A stretch of 13,919 bases of DNA, taken from the NCBI GenBank assembly GCA_023433225.1, contig JAEZDQ010000126.1:1-13919 (forward strand), written 5' to 3'. Each line of letters begins with the position of its first letter. Position 1 is the first letter of the stretch. Below the pieces are notes generated by a model, which was not told the DNA's origin, made no database searches, and was given only the letters and a program-made list of their open reading frames with translations. The stretch comes from Bacteroidota bacterium (GTDB taxonomy: Bacteria > Bacteroidota > Bacteroidia > Flavobacteriales > Weeksellaceae). A program made the position numbers and the translations under genes. This document shows, piece after piece, positions 1 through 6,937 of the stretch.

Positions 1-388
1 CCCTAATCCAGATACTGTTGATGGGTTCATTGATAAATTCCACATTGGTCAGGTCAATCCCGTTTGAACTCAGGTAATTCGCCACGGAAGTTGGGTTCGT
101 TGTGGCAATTAAGACTTTACATTCATCAATGGCCGCTGCGATGATTTGTCTCTGTATATTCTCATATCCGGGCGACCAACCCAAGACCAGGTATTCCACT
201 TCTTCCCATTGTGCGGAAGTACGAACCGGCTGCGAGGGTGGAGGCGTTAAATTTGTTCCGCTGAACTGATAGCTTGAAATCAAGTTTTGTTCTTCCGGAG
301 TCAATCCTTTTGGAAGGATTTCTTGGGCAAATAAATGGGAATTCAATGCGAAAATAGAGAATAAAATCCCGCGGTAAAGTAGTTTCAT
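1..388 (-). CDS. Secreted agmatine/peptidylarginine deiminase-like protein (N-terminal part; C-terminus outside window)
   Basis: About 129 residues are readable on the minus strand, starting at the ATG at 386-388; the frame is open to the window edge, so the C-terminus is missing. Residues 1-21 look like a Sec signal peptide (basic MKLLYR start, hydrophobic core, LFA before QE), so the product should be exported. After a linker comes a segment with VRTSAQWEEVEYLVLGW, and the visible part ends in NSIWIRD. From memory this pattern (an R-x-S/P-x-E/QW segment followed by N-x-x-W-x-RD) is the start of the agmatine deiminase / bacterial peptidylarginine deiminase fold, whose guanidine-modifying enzymes release ammonia from agmatine or arginine. 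Many flavobacterial members are exported and end in a type IX secretion sorting domain; whether this one does cannot be seen. The catalytic His and Cys lie outside the window, so activity is inferred from family only. The gene diverges from rsmI across 91 bp. Confidence 0.72.
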   Translation of the reverse strand, partial: MKLLYRGILFSIFALNSHLFAQEILPKGLTPEEQNLISSYQFSGTNLTPPPSQPVRTSAQWEEVEYLVLGWSPGYENIQRQIIAAAIDECKVLIATTNPTSVANYLSSNGIDLTNVEFINEPINSIWIR

Positions 389-479
389 TTGTGTTGAATT
401 AATGCCCTAATTTAGAAATAATTGCTTGGAGTTTTCAAGAATTAAATTGAAATTAAATTTTTCAGGCTAAATTCGCTCC

Positions 480-1151
480 ATGGCAGGAAAACTTTATCTG
501 GTTCCCACTCCCATCGGAAACCTCAAAGACATGACGTTTCGGGCAATTGAAACCCTTCGGGAGTCGGATTTAATTTTGGCCGAAGATACCCGAAACAGCG
601 GAATCCTGCTGAAACATTATGAAATCTCCACACCCATGCGCAGTTACCATGCGCATAACGAACACAAAATAACGGAGGAGATTATTCAGCAATTGAAAGA
701 CGGAAAAACGTTTTCCCTGATTAGCGACGCCGGCTCGCCCGGAATCTCAGACCCCGGCTATTTACTGGCCAAAGCCTGTGCCGAAAATGAAATTGAAGTA
801 CTTGCCTTGCCCGGGGCTACCGCATTTGTTCCGGCTTTGACAGTTTCGGGCTTGGTTTCGAATGAGTTTGTGTTCGTCGGCTTTCTTCCGGTCAAAAAAG
901 GTAGAAAAACAAAATTAGAAGAATTAAAGGAAGAAAAACGAACGATGGTTTTTTATGAATCGCCGCATAAAATAGCAAGGACTTTGAAAGATTTGGCCGA
1001 AGCTTTCGGGGGAGAAAGGAAGGCGAGTTTATCAAGGGAAATTACCAAAAAGTTCGAAGAAACGCTTCGCGGAACTTTGTCGGAAATCCACCAAATCACG
1101 GAAACCCGAAACCTGAAAGGTGAAATGGTTTTGGTGGTGGCAGGATTTTAG
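480..1151 (+). CDS. rsmI: 16S rRNA (cytidine(1402)-2'-O)-methyltransferase RsmI
   Basis: RsmI uses S-adenosylmethionine to methylate the 2'-hydroxyl of C1402 in the decoding centre of 16S rRNA, a cytoplasmic step that tunes start-codon fidelity. The 223-residue protein has the family hallmarks: LYLVPTPIGNLKD at residues 5-17, AEDTR at 34-38, and the SAM-binding loop DAGSPGISDPGY at 83-94. It belongs to the tetrapyrrole-methylase (SAM methyltransferase III) fold. It is about 60 residues shorter than the E. coli enzyme because it ends after the methylase domain, without the small C-terminal helical domain; as far as I recall this short form is usual in Bacteroidota. The ATG start places MAGKLYLVPTPIG exactly where homologues begin. 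The stop lies 4 bp from the stop of convergent recJ. No ribosome-binding site is visible, as is normal in this phylum. Confidence 0.96.
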   Translation: MAGKLYLVPTPIGNLKDMTFRAIETLRESDLILAEDTRNSGILLKHYEISTPMRSYHAHNEHKITEEIIQQLKDGKTFSLISDAGSPGISDPGYLLAKACAENEIEVLALPGATAFVPALTVSGLVSNEFVFVGFLPVKKGRKTKLEELKEEKRTMVFYESPHKIARTLKDLAEAFGGERKASLSREITKKFEETLRGTLSEIHQITETRNLKGEMVLVVAGF

Positions 1152-1155
1152 AAGA

Positions 1156-2859
1156 TCAATCCCTAAACCTCACGTCCCTGATGTTCAGCTGCAGGTAAGT
1201 AGCCCCTTTCCAGTAATTTTCATCGATGGAATAAACAGCATCGAATTTACGGTACTCAAAGTCATGTTTCGAAATTCCCATACCAAAAGCGACCGCGGGC
1301 AATTCGGTTTTTGAAAATTCATCGAAAAGGGAAAGTCGCAAGTGTTCGCCCTCTTTACCCATTTCCTTGATTTTCCCGCCAATCAGGTTTTTGGTCAGAA
1401 AGAGAGGCGTCATATTTTGCGGTCCGAACGGAGCCAATTGCTTGAGCAGACGTAGAAATCGACCGTCTATTTCTGAGAAATTGATTTCAGCATCGATTTC
1501 AATATTGGGTTGTTGTTGTGAGGGTTTGATTTTTTCTTTTACCAATTCTTCAAATTTATTTTTGAATAATGGGAAGTTTTCTTTTTTCAAGGTCAGGCCC
1601 GCCGCAAATTTATGTCCGCCGTATTGGAGTAAAAAATCGGAACAGGCGTCGATGATTTCATACAAATCAAAATCTTTAACCGAGCGCGCAGAACCCGTAA
1701 TTTCGCCCTCTTTCCCATCGGTCAAGACCAAAGTAGGCCGGTAATAAGTTTCCGTGAGCCGCGAGGCGACAATCCCCAAAACCCCTTTGTGCCAAGTTGG
1801 GTCGTAAACAACCGTGGCAAACTTCTTCTCCTCTTGGTTTTCCCTGATTTGCCGAATGGCTTGGACGGTAACATTTCCGTCCTTTTCCTTTCGGGTTTCA
1901 TTCAAGTCTGAAATTTGGGAAGCAAATTCTTTAACCTTTTCCGCCTCTTTGGCAATCAAGAGTTCCACGGATTGGGAAGCATGTTCCAAGCGGCCGGTGG
2001 CATTGATTTTCGGGGCAATTGAAAAAACAATACAGGAAATATCGGCGCGTTTTCGTTGTTCTTCGGACACGAGACTTGCCAAGCCCATCCTCGGATTTTC
2101 ACGGAGTTTTTTCAAACCAAAATAGGCGAGTGTGCGGTTTTCATCTACAATCGGAACGATGTCAGCGGCAATACTTACTGCTGCTAAATCTAAATAATCA
2201 TATACGGTTTCCGGCGATAAGTTTAATTTTTCCGCTAATGCTTGAATCAATTTAAATCCGATTCCGCATCCACTGAGTTCTTTGAAAGGGTAACTACAAT
2301 CAGTCCGTTTGGGATCTAAAACTGCTACGGCTTCGGGCAACAAATCTCCGGGAAGGTGATGATCGCAAATGATGAAATCGATGTTTTTGTCGGCGGCATA
2401 TTGGATTTTGGAGATTGCCTTAATGCCACAGTCTAATGCAATGATGAGGCTGATGCCGTTGTCGTCGGCGAAATCGATTCCTGTCATTGAAATCCCATAA
2501 CCTTCTGTATATCTGTCCGGAATGTAATATGAAACATTTTCATAAATTGATTTTAGGAAATCATACATGGTAGCGACCGCAGTGGTACCGTCCACATCGT
2601 AATCCCCGTAAACCAAAATATTTTCTTGGGATTCTATGGCTTTCAGGATTCTATGAACCGCTTTGTCCATGTCTTTCATGAGAAAAGGGTCGTGCAATTT
2701 TTCTAAATCGGGACGGAAAAAATTTTTGGCTTTGTCGAAGGAATTTATCCCTCTTTGGGCCAAAACGGTGGCAAGAGGTTGTGGCAGGGTGACCTCTTTC
2801 ATTAATAGGTCAACGGCAGTTGCGTCAGGTTTGGGTTTCAATACCCAAAGGTTTTTCAT
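1156..2859 (-). CDS. recJ: Single-stranded-DNA-specific exonuclease RecJ
   Basis: RecJ degrades single-stranded DNA 5' to 3' in recombinational, mismatch and base-excision repair. The 567-residue length is normal. The DHH phosphoesterase core is intact: GDYDVDGTT at residues 85-93 (metal-binding D86, D88, D90), a metal-ligand aspartate in LDCG (D143), and the eponymous DHH at 166-168. Further on come INATGRLEHA and the DHHA1 nucleic-acid-binding motif GGHKFAAG, followed by a C-terminal OB-fold-like region with APFGPQN. All catalytic residues I can recognise are present, so the enzyme should be active. It is the last gene of the minus-strand run DUF4271-hemD-recJ, 51 bp after hemD, with no clear promoter in the gap, so co-transcription is plausible. 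Its stop lies 4 bp from that of convergent rsmI. Confidence 0.97.
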   Translation of the reverse strand: MKNLWVLKPKPDATAVDLLMKEVTLPQPLATVLAQRGINSFDKAKNFFRPDLEKLHDPFLMKDMDKAVHRILKAIESQENILVYGDYDVDGTTAVATMYDFLKSIYENVSYYIPDRYTEGYGISMTGIDFADDNGISLIIALDCGIKAISKIQYAADKNIDFIICDHHLPGDLLPEAVAVLDPKRTDCSYPFKELSGCGIGFKLIQALAEKLNLSPETVYDYLDLAAVSIAADIVPIVDENRTLAYFGLKKLRENPRMGLASLVSEEQRKRADISCIVFSIAPKINATGRLEHASQSVELLIAKEAEKVKEFASQISDLNETRKEKDGNVTVQAIRQIRENQEEKKFATVVYDPTWHKGVLGIVASRLTETYYRPTLVLTDGKEGEITGSARSVKDFDLYEIIDACSDFLLQYGGHKFAAGLTLKKENFPLFKNKFEELVKEKIKPSQQQPNIEIDAEINFSEIDGRFLRLLKQLAPFGPQNMTPLFLTKNLIGGKIKEMGKEGEHLRLSLFDEFSKTELPAVAFGMGISKHDFEYRKFDAVYSIDENYWKGATYLQLNIRDVRFRD

Positions 2860-2910
2860 GTCTTAAATTTATAAATTAGACAGGCTAAACCTCACCGGAT
2901 GCCTATCAAA

Positions 2911-3657
2911 TTATTTCTTATTCACTTCTTTGACATATTTTTCCAAAGCCATGGTCATGGAGGGCGACTCCGGAGTGGGAACTTCAATGTCAACTCTCAA
3001 CCCCATTTCTTTGGCGGCTTGAACGGTTGTTTTGCCGAAGACGGCAATGCGGGTATTGTCCTGTTTGAAATGGGGGAAGTTTTCAAATAAGGACTTGATT
3101 CCGGATGGGGTGAAAAACACAAGAATATCGTATTTAACATCTGTCAGGTCTGATAAATCGCTGGAAACTGTACGGCAGAGTGTTCCTCTTTCCCAAGTCA
3201 GGTTCATTTCGTTGAGGAATTCCGGAACTTCCGGATTCAGTACATCCGAGGAAGGCAACAGGTATTTTTCGTCTTTGTGTTTTTTGAAATAAGGTGCCAA
3301 ATCCGCAATCTCTTTTTCGCCGATATAAATTTTCCTCTTCCGGTAAACGATGTATTTCTGAAGGTAAAATGCAATGGCTTCGGACTGGCAGAAATACTTC
3401 ATATCATCCGGCACTTGAAACCGCATCTCTTCGGCCAACCTGAAATAATGGTCGATGACATTTCTACTGGTAAAAATGACCGCAGTATATTTAGAGAAAT
3501 CTATTTTCTGCTGCCTTACGTCGCGCGCGTCCACTCCTTCCACCTTAATAAACGAACGGAAATCGACTTTGATTTTGTTTCTTTTACTTAATTCATGGTA
3601 AGGCGAAAACTCGTTTGCCGGCTGAGGTTGGGAAACAAGAATAGATTTTACTTTCAT
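2911..3657 (-). CDS. hemD: Uroporphyrinogen-III synthase
   Basis: HemD closes linear hydroxymethylbilane into uroporphyrinogen III, inverting ring D, the branch-point step toward haem and sirohaem. The 248-residue protein starts MKVKSILVSQPQP, typical of flavobacterial HemD. It shows the two-lobed layout of the fold: an N-terminal lobe with a VIFTSRNVIDHYF segment and a C-terminal lobe with DILVFFTPSGIKSLF followed by RIAVFGKTTVQAAKEMGL. The paired (I/F)FTS/TPSG-type motifs, each after a hydrophobic strand, are the most recognisable family feature; HemD sequences are otherwise very divergent and have few invariant residues. It follows the DUF4271 gene by 12 bp, almost certainly in one transcript, and precedes recJ. 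No other haem gene is in the window. Confidence 0.9.
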   Translation of the reverse strand: MKVKSILVSQPQPANEFSPYHELSKRNKIKVDFRSFIKVEGVDARDVRQQKIDFSKYTAVIFTSRNVIDHYFRLAEEMRFQVPDDMKYFCQSEAIAFYLQKYIVYRKRKIYIGEKEIADLAPYFKKHKDEKYLLPSSDVLNPEVPEFLNEMNLTWERGTLCRTVSSDLSDLTDVKYDILVFFTPSGIKSLFENFPHFKQDNTRIAVFGKTTVQAAKEMGLRVDIEVPTPESPSMTMALEKYVKEVNKK

Positions 3658-3669
3658 ATAGTCATTTAA

Positions 3670-4299
3670 TTACCAAATAGTTAGAAATTTATACAATACT
3701 AACAAGGGTAAAATTTCAAGTGCACAAAGATACAAAATATTATAATACCAATTTTGCCTTAATTCCTCCTGTTGGTTTTTCATTCGGTAAACGAATTGAA
3801 TAGCCCTTAAAAGCAATAAAACAACGATACATACCAGAAAAACCCAAAAGCGTGGCAATCCGGTAAAATAAAAGAGTAAAACCGAAACCCATAACACCGC
3901 TACGGAATAAAACCGGTAATAGGTAGAAACTTTTTGGTTTAAGGAATTGTTATAAGCAATTTTGAATGCAAATGCACTCAATCCGGAAACCAGGGATTTC
4001 CCCCAGAAAAACAAAAGCATGATCGCAGCGACGGCCATTGTCTTGCTCAGCGGACTGTAAAATACATAGTCATAATCTCGGGTTAAATACGGTACGGTCA
4101 AGGCACCCAGCAATACAGCGAACAAAACTTGGTTGAGCAATGCAAATATTTGCTGGTTGTCGTTTATTTCCAGAAACCGCTCTAAATTCCCAAGTGCGTA
4201 AAAATTAATCGAAAAAAGAGCTTTGCCTACGACCAGCACCAACATCGTCCCCACCAAAACCCCGATGACCCAATCGAGGTTTTCTACAGGCCTTTCCAT
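3670..4299 (-). CDS. DUF4271 multi-pass inner-membrane protein, upstream partner of hemD
   Basis: This is a 209-residue, strongly hydrophobic protein with about six or seven predicted membrane segments: near residues 9-30, 51-66, 75-100, 124-140, 143-165 and at the C-terminus (ALEILPLLVLYKFLTIW). A polar loop with YNNSLNQK lies in the middle. I recognise it as a DUF4271 protein, a family of unknown function found in Bacteroidota and often next to hemD. I place the start at the ATG at 4297-4299 (MERPVENLDW). The ATG nine codons upstream (4326) would sit only about 9 bp from a TAnnTTTG match at 4335-4342, leaving almost no leader, and homologues as I recall begin near the shorter start. The stop is 12 bp before hemD, so the two are likely co-transcribed. 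A role in haem metabolism or envelope function is conceivable from position only. Confidence 0.82.
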   Translation of the reverse strand: MERPVENLDWVIGVLVGTMLVLVVGKALFSINFYALGNLERFLEINDNQQIFALLNQVLFAVLLGALTVPYLTRDYDYVFYSPLSKTMAVAAIMLLFFWGKSLVSGLSAFAFKIAYNNSLNQKVSTYYRFYSVAVLWVSVLLFYFTGLPRFWVFLVCIVVLLLLRAIQFVYRMKNQQEELRQNWYYNILYLCALEILPLLVLYKFLTIW

Positions 4300-4334
4300 G
4301 AAAATACTGGTAGTTAAAACAATCATAATCTTTA

Positions 4335-4342
4335 CAAAAATA
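4335..4342 (-). promoter_or_regulatory. Putative -7 promoter element for the DUF4271-hemD-(recJ) run
   Basis: Read on the minus strand the site is TATTTTTG, a full match to the Bacteroidetes consensus TAnnTTTG. Transcription would begin near 4329-4331 and give a leader of about 30 nt to the ATG at 4299. No TTG -33 element lies at the expected 17-23 bp upstream, and the region is AT-rich, so a chance match is possible. Confidence 0.35.
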
Positions 4343-4392
4343 CAAAAGCAGACTTAAGGAATGATTATATTAGCGCATAATTTAGATTTTCG

Positions 4393-5112
4393 ATGTCTGA
4401 AAATTTGGTCATCATCCCCACTTACAACGAATTGGAAAACATTGAACAAGTCATCCGGAAGGTATTTTCCCTACCCATCGGATTTCACATATTAATCGTG
4501 GATGACAGTTCCCCCGATGGCACCGCAACAGTAGTTCGTCAACTACAAAAGGAATTTCCGCAATTGTTTTTGGAAGTCCGAAAGGAAAAGGACGGTTTGG
4601 GAAAAGCCTATACCCACGGCTTCCGTTGGGCATTAAAAAACGACTATCAATATATTTTTGAAATGGATGCGGATTTGTCCCATAATCCGAAAGATTTGCC
4701 ACGTCTTTTAGAATCCCTGAAAGAGGGAAAAGACCTGACAATCGGTTCGCGCTATTCACACGGCGTAAATGTAGTCAACTGGCCGATGACAAGGGTATTG
4801 TTGTCGTTCATCGCTTCAAAATACGCCCGGCTTGTTACAGGTCTTCCGGTTCACGACGCCACTGCAGGATTTGTCGGATACAGGAGAATTGTTTTAGAAA
4901 CTTTGGATTTGAGCCAAATCAAATTCAAAGGTTACGGATTCCAAATCGAAATGAAATACAAAGTGTGGAAAAAGGGATTTAAACTGGGTGAAGTGCCTAT
5001 CATTTTTACCAACCGGGTCGCAGGTGAATCCAAGATTAACACCAACATTATGGGTGAAGCGGTGTTCGGGATTTTAATGTTGCGCATTAGAAGTATATTT
5101 GGCAAACTATGA
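4393..5112 (+). CDS. Polyprenol-phosphate mannose synthase (DPM1-like GT2 glycosyltransferase)
   Basis: The enzyme is predicted to transfer mannose from GDP-mannose to a membrane polyprenyl phosphate, making the lipid-linked donor used by membrane mannosyltransferases. The 239-residue protein is a GT-A family 2 transferase: IIPTYNELENIE at residues 7-18, the nucleotide-binding DDSSPDGT at 37-44, GLGKAY at 68-73, and the metal-binding DAD at 92-94 in EMDADLSHNP. It continues with GSRY, a segment around WP, HDATAGFVGYRR and KGYGFQIEM, the pattern of the DPM1 / Ppm1 catalytic domain. It has no C-terminal membrane domain, so it resembles the single-domain soluble or peripheral form. It diverges from DUF4271 and its end overlaps the DUF4296 lipoprotein gene by 4 bp (ATGA), implying translational coupling. 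Confidence 0.92.
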   Translation: MSENLVIIPTYNELENIEQVIRKVFSLPIGFHILIVDDSSPDGTATVVRQLQKEFPQLFLEVRKEKDGLGKAYTHGFRWALKNDYQYIFEMDADLSHNPKDLPRLLESLKEGKDLTIGSRYSHGVNVVNWPMTRVLLSFIASKYARLVTGLPVHDATAGFVGYRRIVLETLDLSQIKFKGYGFQIEMKYKVWKKGFKLGEVPIIFTNRVAGESKINTNIMGEAVFGILMLRIRSIFGKL

Positions 5113-5486
5113 AAAAAATGGTTTTTTTCTGGCTGGTTACGCTTATTTCCTGTGTTGAAAACGTGGAGAAACCCAAAGATCTAGTCGCGGAAGATAAAAT
5201 GGTTCAGATTCTCACCGATATTTACATTCACCAACAATCTACCTATATGAACGCTTTGGGAGGAAAGCCGTTGGACTACGCCAAGGTCAATGCGCATTTG
5301 GTAAACACGCACGGTGTAAGTGTCGAAGATTTCGAAAAGAGCTACGAATATTATTTATTGAATCCCGATTTGTATGAGTCAATTTTGATTCAAATCAGAG
5401 AAGAACTCGAAAGTCAATTGCCACAAGAAGAACGGATGAAAAGAGAGCAAACCAGAATGAACGAGCAAAGCAGTGAGAGCAAATAA
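5109..5486 (+). CDS. DUF4296 lipoprotein
   Basis: This 125-residue protein has a lipoprotein signal peptide: basic MKKM, a short hydrophobic stretch, then LISC with the lipidated cysteine at residue 15. The mature part is small, charged and mostly helical. It contains the DUF4296 pattern as I know it: ML/MVQILTDIYIHQQS near residues 32-45, then a segment around VEDFEKSYEYYLLNPD, where a short helix precedes YES and a Glu/Gln-rich tail. The family is Bacteroidota-specific and uncharacterised. The ATG overlaps the stop of the mannose synthase gene (ATGA), so expression is probably coupled to it. It would sit in the inner or outer membrane facing the periplasm. The tail (from about residue 105) is highly charged and probably disordered. 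Confidence 0.85.
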   Translation: MKKMVFFWLVTLISCVENVEKPKDLVAEDKMVQILTDIYIHQQSTYMNALGGKPLDYAKVNAHLVNTHGVSVEDFEKSYEYYLLNPDLYESILIQIREELESQLPQEERMKREQTRMNEQSSESK

Positions 5487-5639
5487 ATGTGCCTTTCATT
5501 GTGGTTTAATGAATTGGGCGGAATAACAAACTGAATCAGTTCGATTATCCAAAATCAGTCAAAGAAAAAGATGGGATTTTGATGTTTATCAATAAATTCT
5601 TCCCGATGAGCGATAAAGGCTTGACAATCAATAAAATAG

Positions 5640-5711
5640 AGGTTCCGAGCGGATTCGAACCGCTGTAGCAGGTTTTGCAGACCTGTGCCTAAGCCCCTCG
5701 GCCACGGAACC
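5640..5711 (-). tRNA. tRNA-Cys (anticodon GCA)
   Basis: On the minus strand the sequence folds as a complete 72-nt cloverleaf. The acceptor stem pairs GGTTCCG (5711-5705) with CGGAACC (5647-5641). The D arm pairs GCC with GGC. The anticodon stem CAGGT/ACCTG encloses loop CTGCAAA, with GCA at 5676-5678, and the T arm is AGCGG-TTCGAAT-CCGCT. The discriminator base is U (position 5640), the identity element of cysteine tRNA. The CCA end is not encoded, so it must be added after transcription. The gene lies 29 bp downstream of folB on the same strand, with its own -7 promoter match between them. Confidence 0.96.
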
Positions 5712-5722
5712 TTTGAGGAGTG

Positions 5723-5730
5723 CAAAGATA
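5723..5730 (-). promoter_or_regulatory. Putative -7 promoter element for tRNA-Cys
   Basis: On the minus strand this reads TATCTTTG followed by CA, a full TAnnTTTG match. It ends 11 bp before the mature tRNA 5' end, so transcription would start a few bases before the tRNA. No TTG -33 box is evident, but position and sequence are what one expects for a stable-RNA promoter in Bacteroidota. Confidence 0.5.
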
Positions 5731-5740
5731 TAAAAATCTT

Positions 5741-6103
5741 CTAAACAGAAAACTTCTTTTCCAGCACCACGCTGACTTTTTCCACGTCACCGCCGATGGG
5801 TGGATTCATTTTGGACAATTTCACACGCGCAAATTCCACCATAGGAATTTCATTTTCAATCCTTTTTAAAATCCTGTCCGCTACTTTTTCCAATAATTTG
5901 GAACGGATTCTAACTTCTTCATTTACTATTTTATTGAGCAGTACATAGTCCACCGTATCGCCCAAATCGTCTGTTTGAGCCGATTGAGACAAATCTGTAT
6001 CAACCTCCAAATCAATCATGTAATCGGAGCCGATCAATGCTTCTTCGTCCAAACAACCGTGGTTGGAATAGACCCTGATATTTTCAAGAATGATTTTTCC
6101 CAT
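5741..6103 (-). CDS. folB: Dihydroneopterin aldolase FolB
   Basis: FolB cleaves 7,8-dihydroneopterin to 6-hydroxymethyl-7,8-dihydropterin and glycolaldehyde in folate synthesis, in the cytoplasm, as an octamer. The 120-residue length is standard. The N-terminus GKIILENIRVYSNHGCLDEE carries the conserved (Y/H)G...EE segment with the substrate-anchoring glutamate at about residue 21. VDYVLLN matches the family V(D/N)Y segment near residues 51-57. The catalytic lysine is K98 in KLSKMNPPIGG, which aligns with the K-x-x-P pattern of the E. coli enzyme. It lies 103 bp after sodA, behind a hairpin terminator, so it is probably transcribed separately; a TAATTTTG match at 6108-6115 is very close to the ATG and may be a near-leaderless promoter or chance. 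tRNA-Cys follows on the same strand. Confidence 0.94.
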   Translation of the reverse strand: MGKIILENIRVYSNHGCLDEEALIGSDYMIDLEVDTDLSQSAQTDDLGDTVDYVLLNKIVNEEVRIRSKLLEKVADRILKRIENEIPMVEFARVKLSKMNPPIGGDVEKVSVVLEKKFSV

Positions 6104-6132
6104 TCATCAAAATTAAAATTATTTCCAATAAG

Positions 6133-6161
6133 AAAAGTAGAAAGTGAATCTTTCTACTTTT
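6133..6161 (-). terminator. Hairpin terminator between sodA and folB
   Basis: A perfect 12-bp inverted repeat (6133-6144 with 6150-6161) encloses a 5-nt loop. On the minus strand the stem ends in TTTT followed by CTTATT, giving a U-rich tail after the sodA stop 46 bp upstream. The stem is AT-rich (only three or four G-C pairs), so it is weaker than a classic intrinsic terminator. The opposite strand also ends in a T-rich run, but no plus-strand gene leads into it. Confidence 0.65.
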
Positions 6162-6206
6162 TAATTTTATTCCTTGTTTACTCCTCCATTAGAGGGGTTA
6201 GGGATT

Positions 6207-6803
6207 CTATCCTTTGTATAATTCCGCAACTTTATCCCAGTTCACCACATTGAAGAATGCGGAAATATAGTCCGGTCGGCGGTTCTGGTAATTCAAATAA
6301 TAAGCGTGCTCCCAAACGTCAAGTCCTAAAATGGGTTTCCCTTCACAGCCTACTCCGGCCATCAGCGGATTGTCTTGGTTTGCCGTTGAGCAAACTTCCA
6401 GCTTTCCGTCTTTTACGACCAGCCAAGCCCAGCCGGAACCGAAACGGGTCGCTGCTGCTTTGGAAAATTCTTCTTTGAATTGGTCAAACGAGCCAAAAGC
6501 AGCGTTGATGGCGTCTGCCAACTCTCCGCTTGGCTGTCCGCCACCGTTGGGGCTCATGATTTCCCAAAATAAATTATGGTTGTAATAACCTCCTCCATTG
6601 TTTCTCACAGGGAGATTATGGGTTCCTTTTTCGAGGATTTCCTCAATGGGAAGGCCTTCCAGTTCTGTTCCCTCAATTGCTTTGTTGAGGTTGTCGGTAT
6701 AAGCTTTATGGTGTTTTCCATGGTGGATTTCCATGGTTTTTGCATCTATGTGCGGCTCCAACGCGTCTAACGCATACGGTAATGGTGGTAATTCAAATGC
6801 CAT
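6207..6803 (-). CDS. sodA: Superoxide dismutase, Fe/Mn family (probably Mn-type or cambialistic)
   Basis: This cytoplasmic enzyme converts superoxide to oxygen and hydrogen peroxide. The 198-residue protein is complete, with metal ligands H27, H76, D162 and H166 in the signature DVWEHAYY. Three features favour manganese or either metal over iron only: GGG before the YYNHNLFW motif at 70-80, the active-site glutamine in ANQDNPLM (Q143) rather than near residue 70, and the QNRRPDYI segment. Metal choice cannot be settled from sequence. I chose the ATG at 6801-6803 (MAFELPPLPYA, where homologues start). An in-frame ATG 18 codons upstream (6857) lies before the putative promoter at 6842-6849 and would not be transcribed. 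A hairpin terminator follows the gene. Confidence 0.96.
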   Translation of the reverse strand: MAFELPPLPYALDALEPHIDAKTMEIHHGKHHKAYTDNLNKAIEGTELEGLPIEEILEKGTHNLPVRNNGGGYYNHNLFWEIMSPNGGGQPSGELADAINAAFGSFDQFKEEFSKAAATRFGSGWAWLVVKDGKLEVCSTANQDNPLMAGVGCEGKPILGLDVWEHAYYLNYQNRRPDYISAFFNVVNWDKVAELYKG

Positions 6804-6841
6804 AATTTCAAATTTTTTATTGTTAATAATTATGTTGAACC

Positions 6842-6849
6842 CAAATATA
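6842..6849 (-). promoter_or_regulatory. Putative -7 promoter element for sodA
   Basis: On the minus strand the site is TATATTTG, a full TAnnTTTG match. Transcription would begin near 6836, leaving a leader of about 33 nt before the ATG at 6803. No TTG is seen at -33. The site helps to decide the sodA start, since the longer in-frame ATG at 6857 lies upstream of it. Confidence 0.5.
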
Positions 6850-6937
6850 AGGCGCATTTTTCCATTTTATGTGAAGATTAAATTAAAACTTCTGATGAGT
6901 GGATAAATTTTCTAAATTGCATGGGAATTGAAACCTT

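Noticed and set aside
4300..4326. Longer DUF4271 start at 4326
   Set aside because: It leaves almost no leader after the -7 match; the nine extra residues look unlike the family's start. It cannot be fully excluded.
5528..5669. Open plus-strand frame between the DUF4296 gene and the tRNA, ending in EVPSGFEPL
   Set aside because: That ending is the well-known false translation of the reverse complement of a tRNA gene; the frame has no convincing start. I see nothing else in 5487-5639.
6108..6115. TAATTTTG as a folB promoter
   Set aside because: It is a consensus match but lies only 4 bp from the ATG and has no well-spaced -33 box; chance is likely in such AT-rich sequence.
6804..6857. Longer sodA start at 6857 giving an 18-residue N-terminal extension
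   Set aside because: The extension lies over the putative promoter, is AT-rich and is absent from the usual SodA N-terminus.
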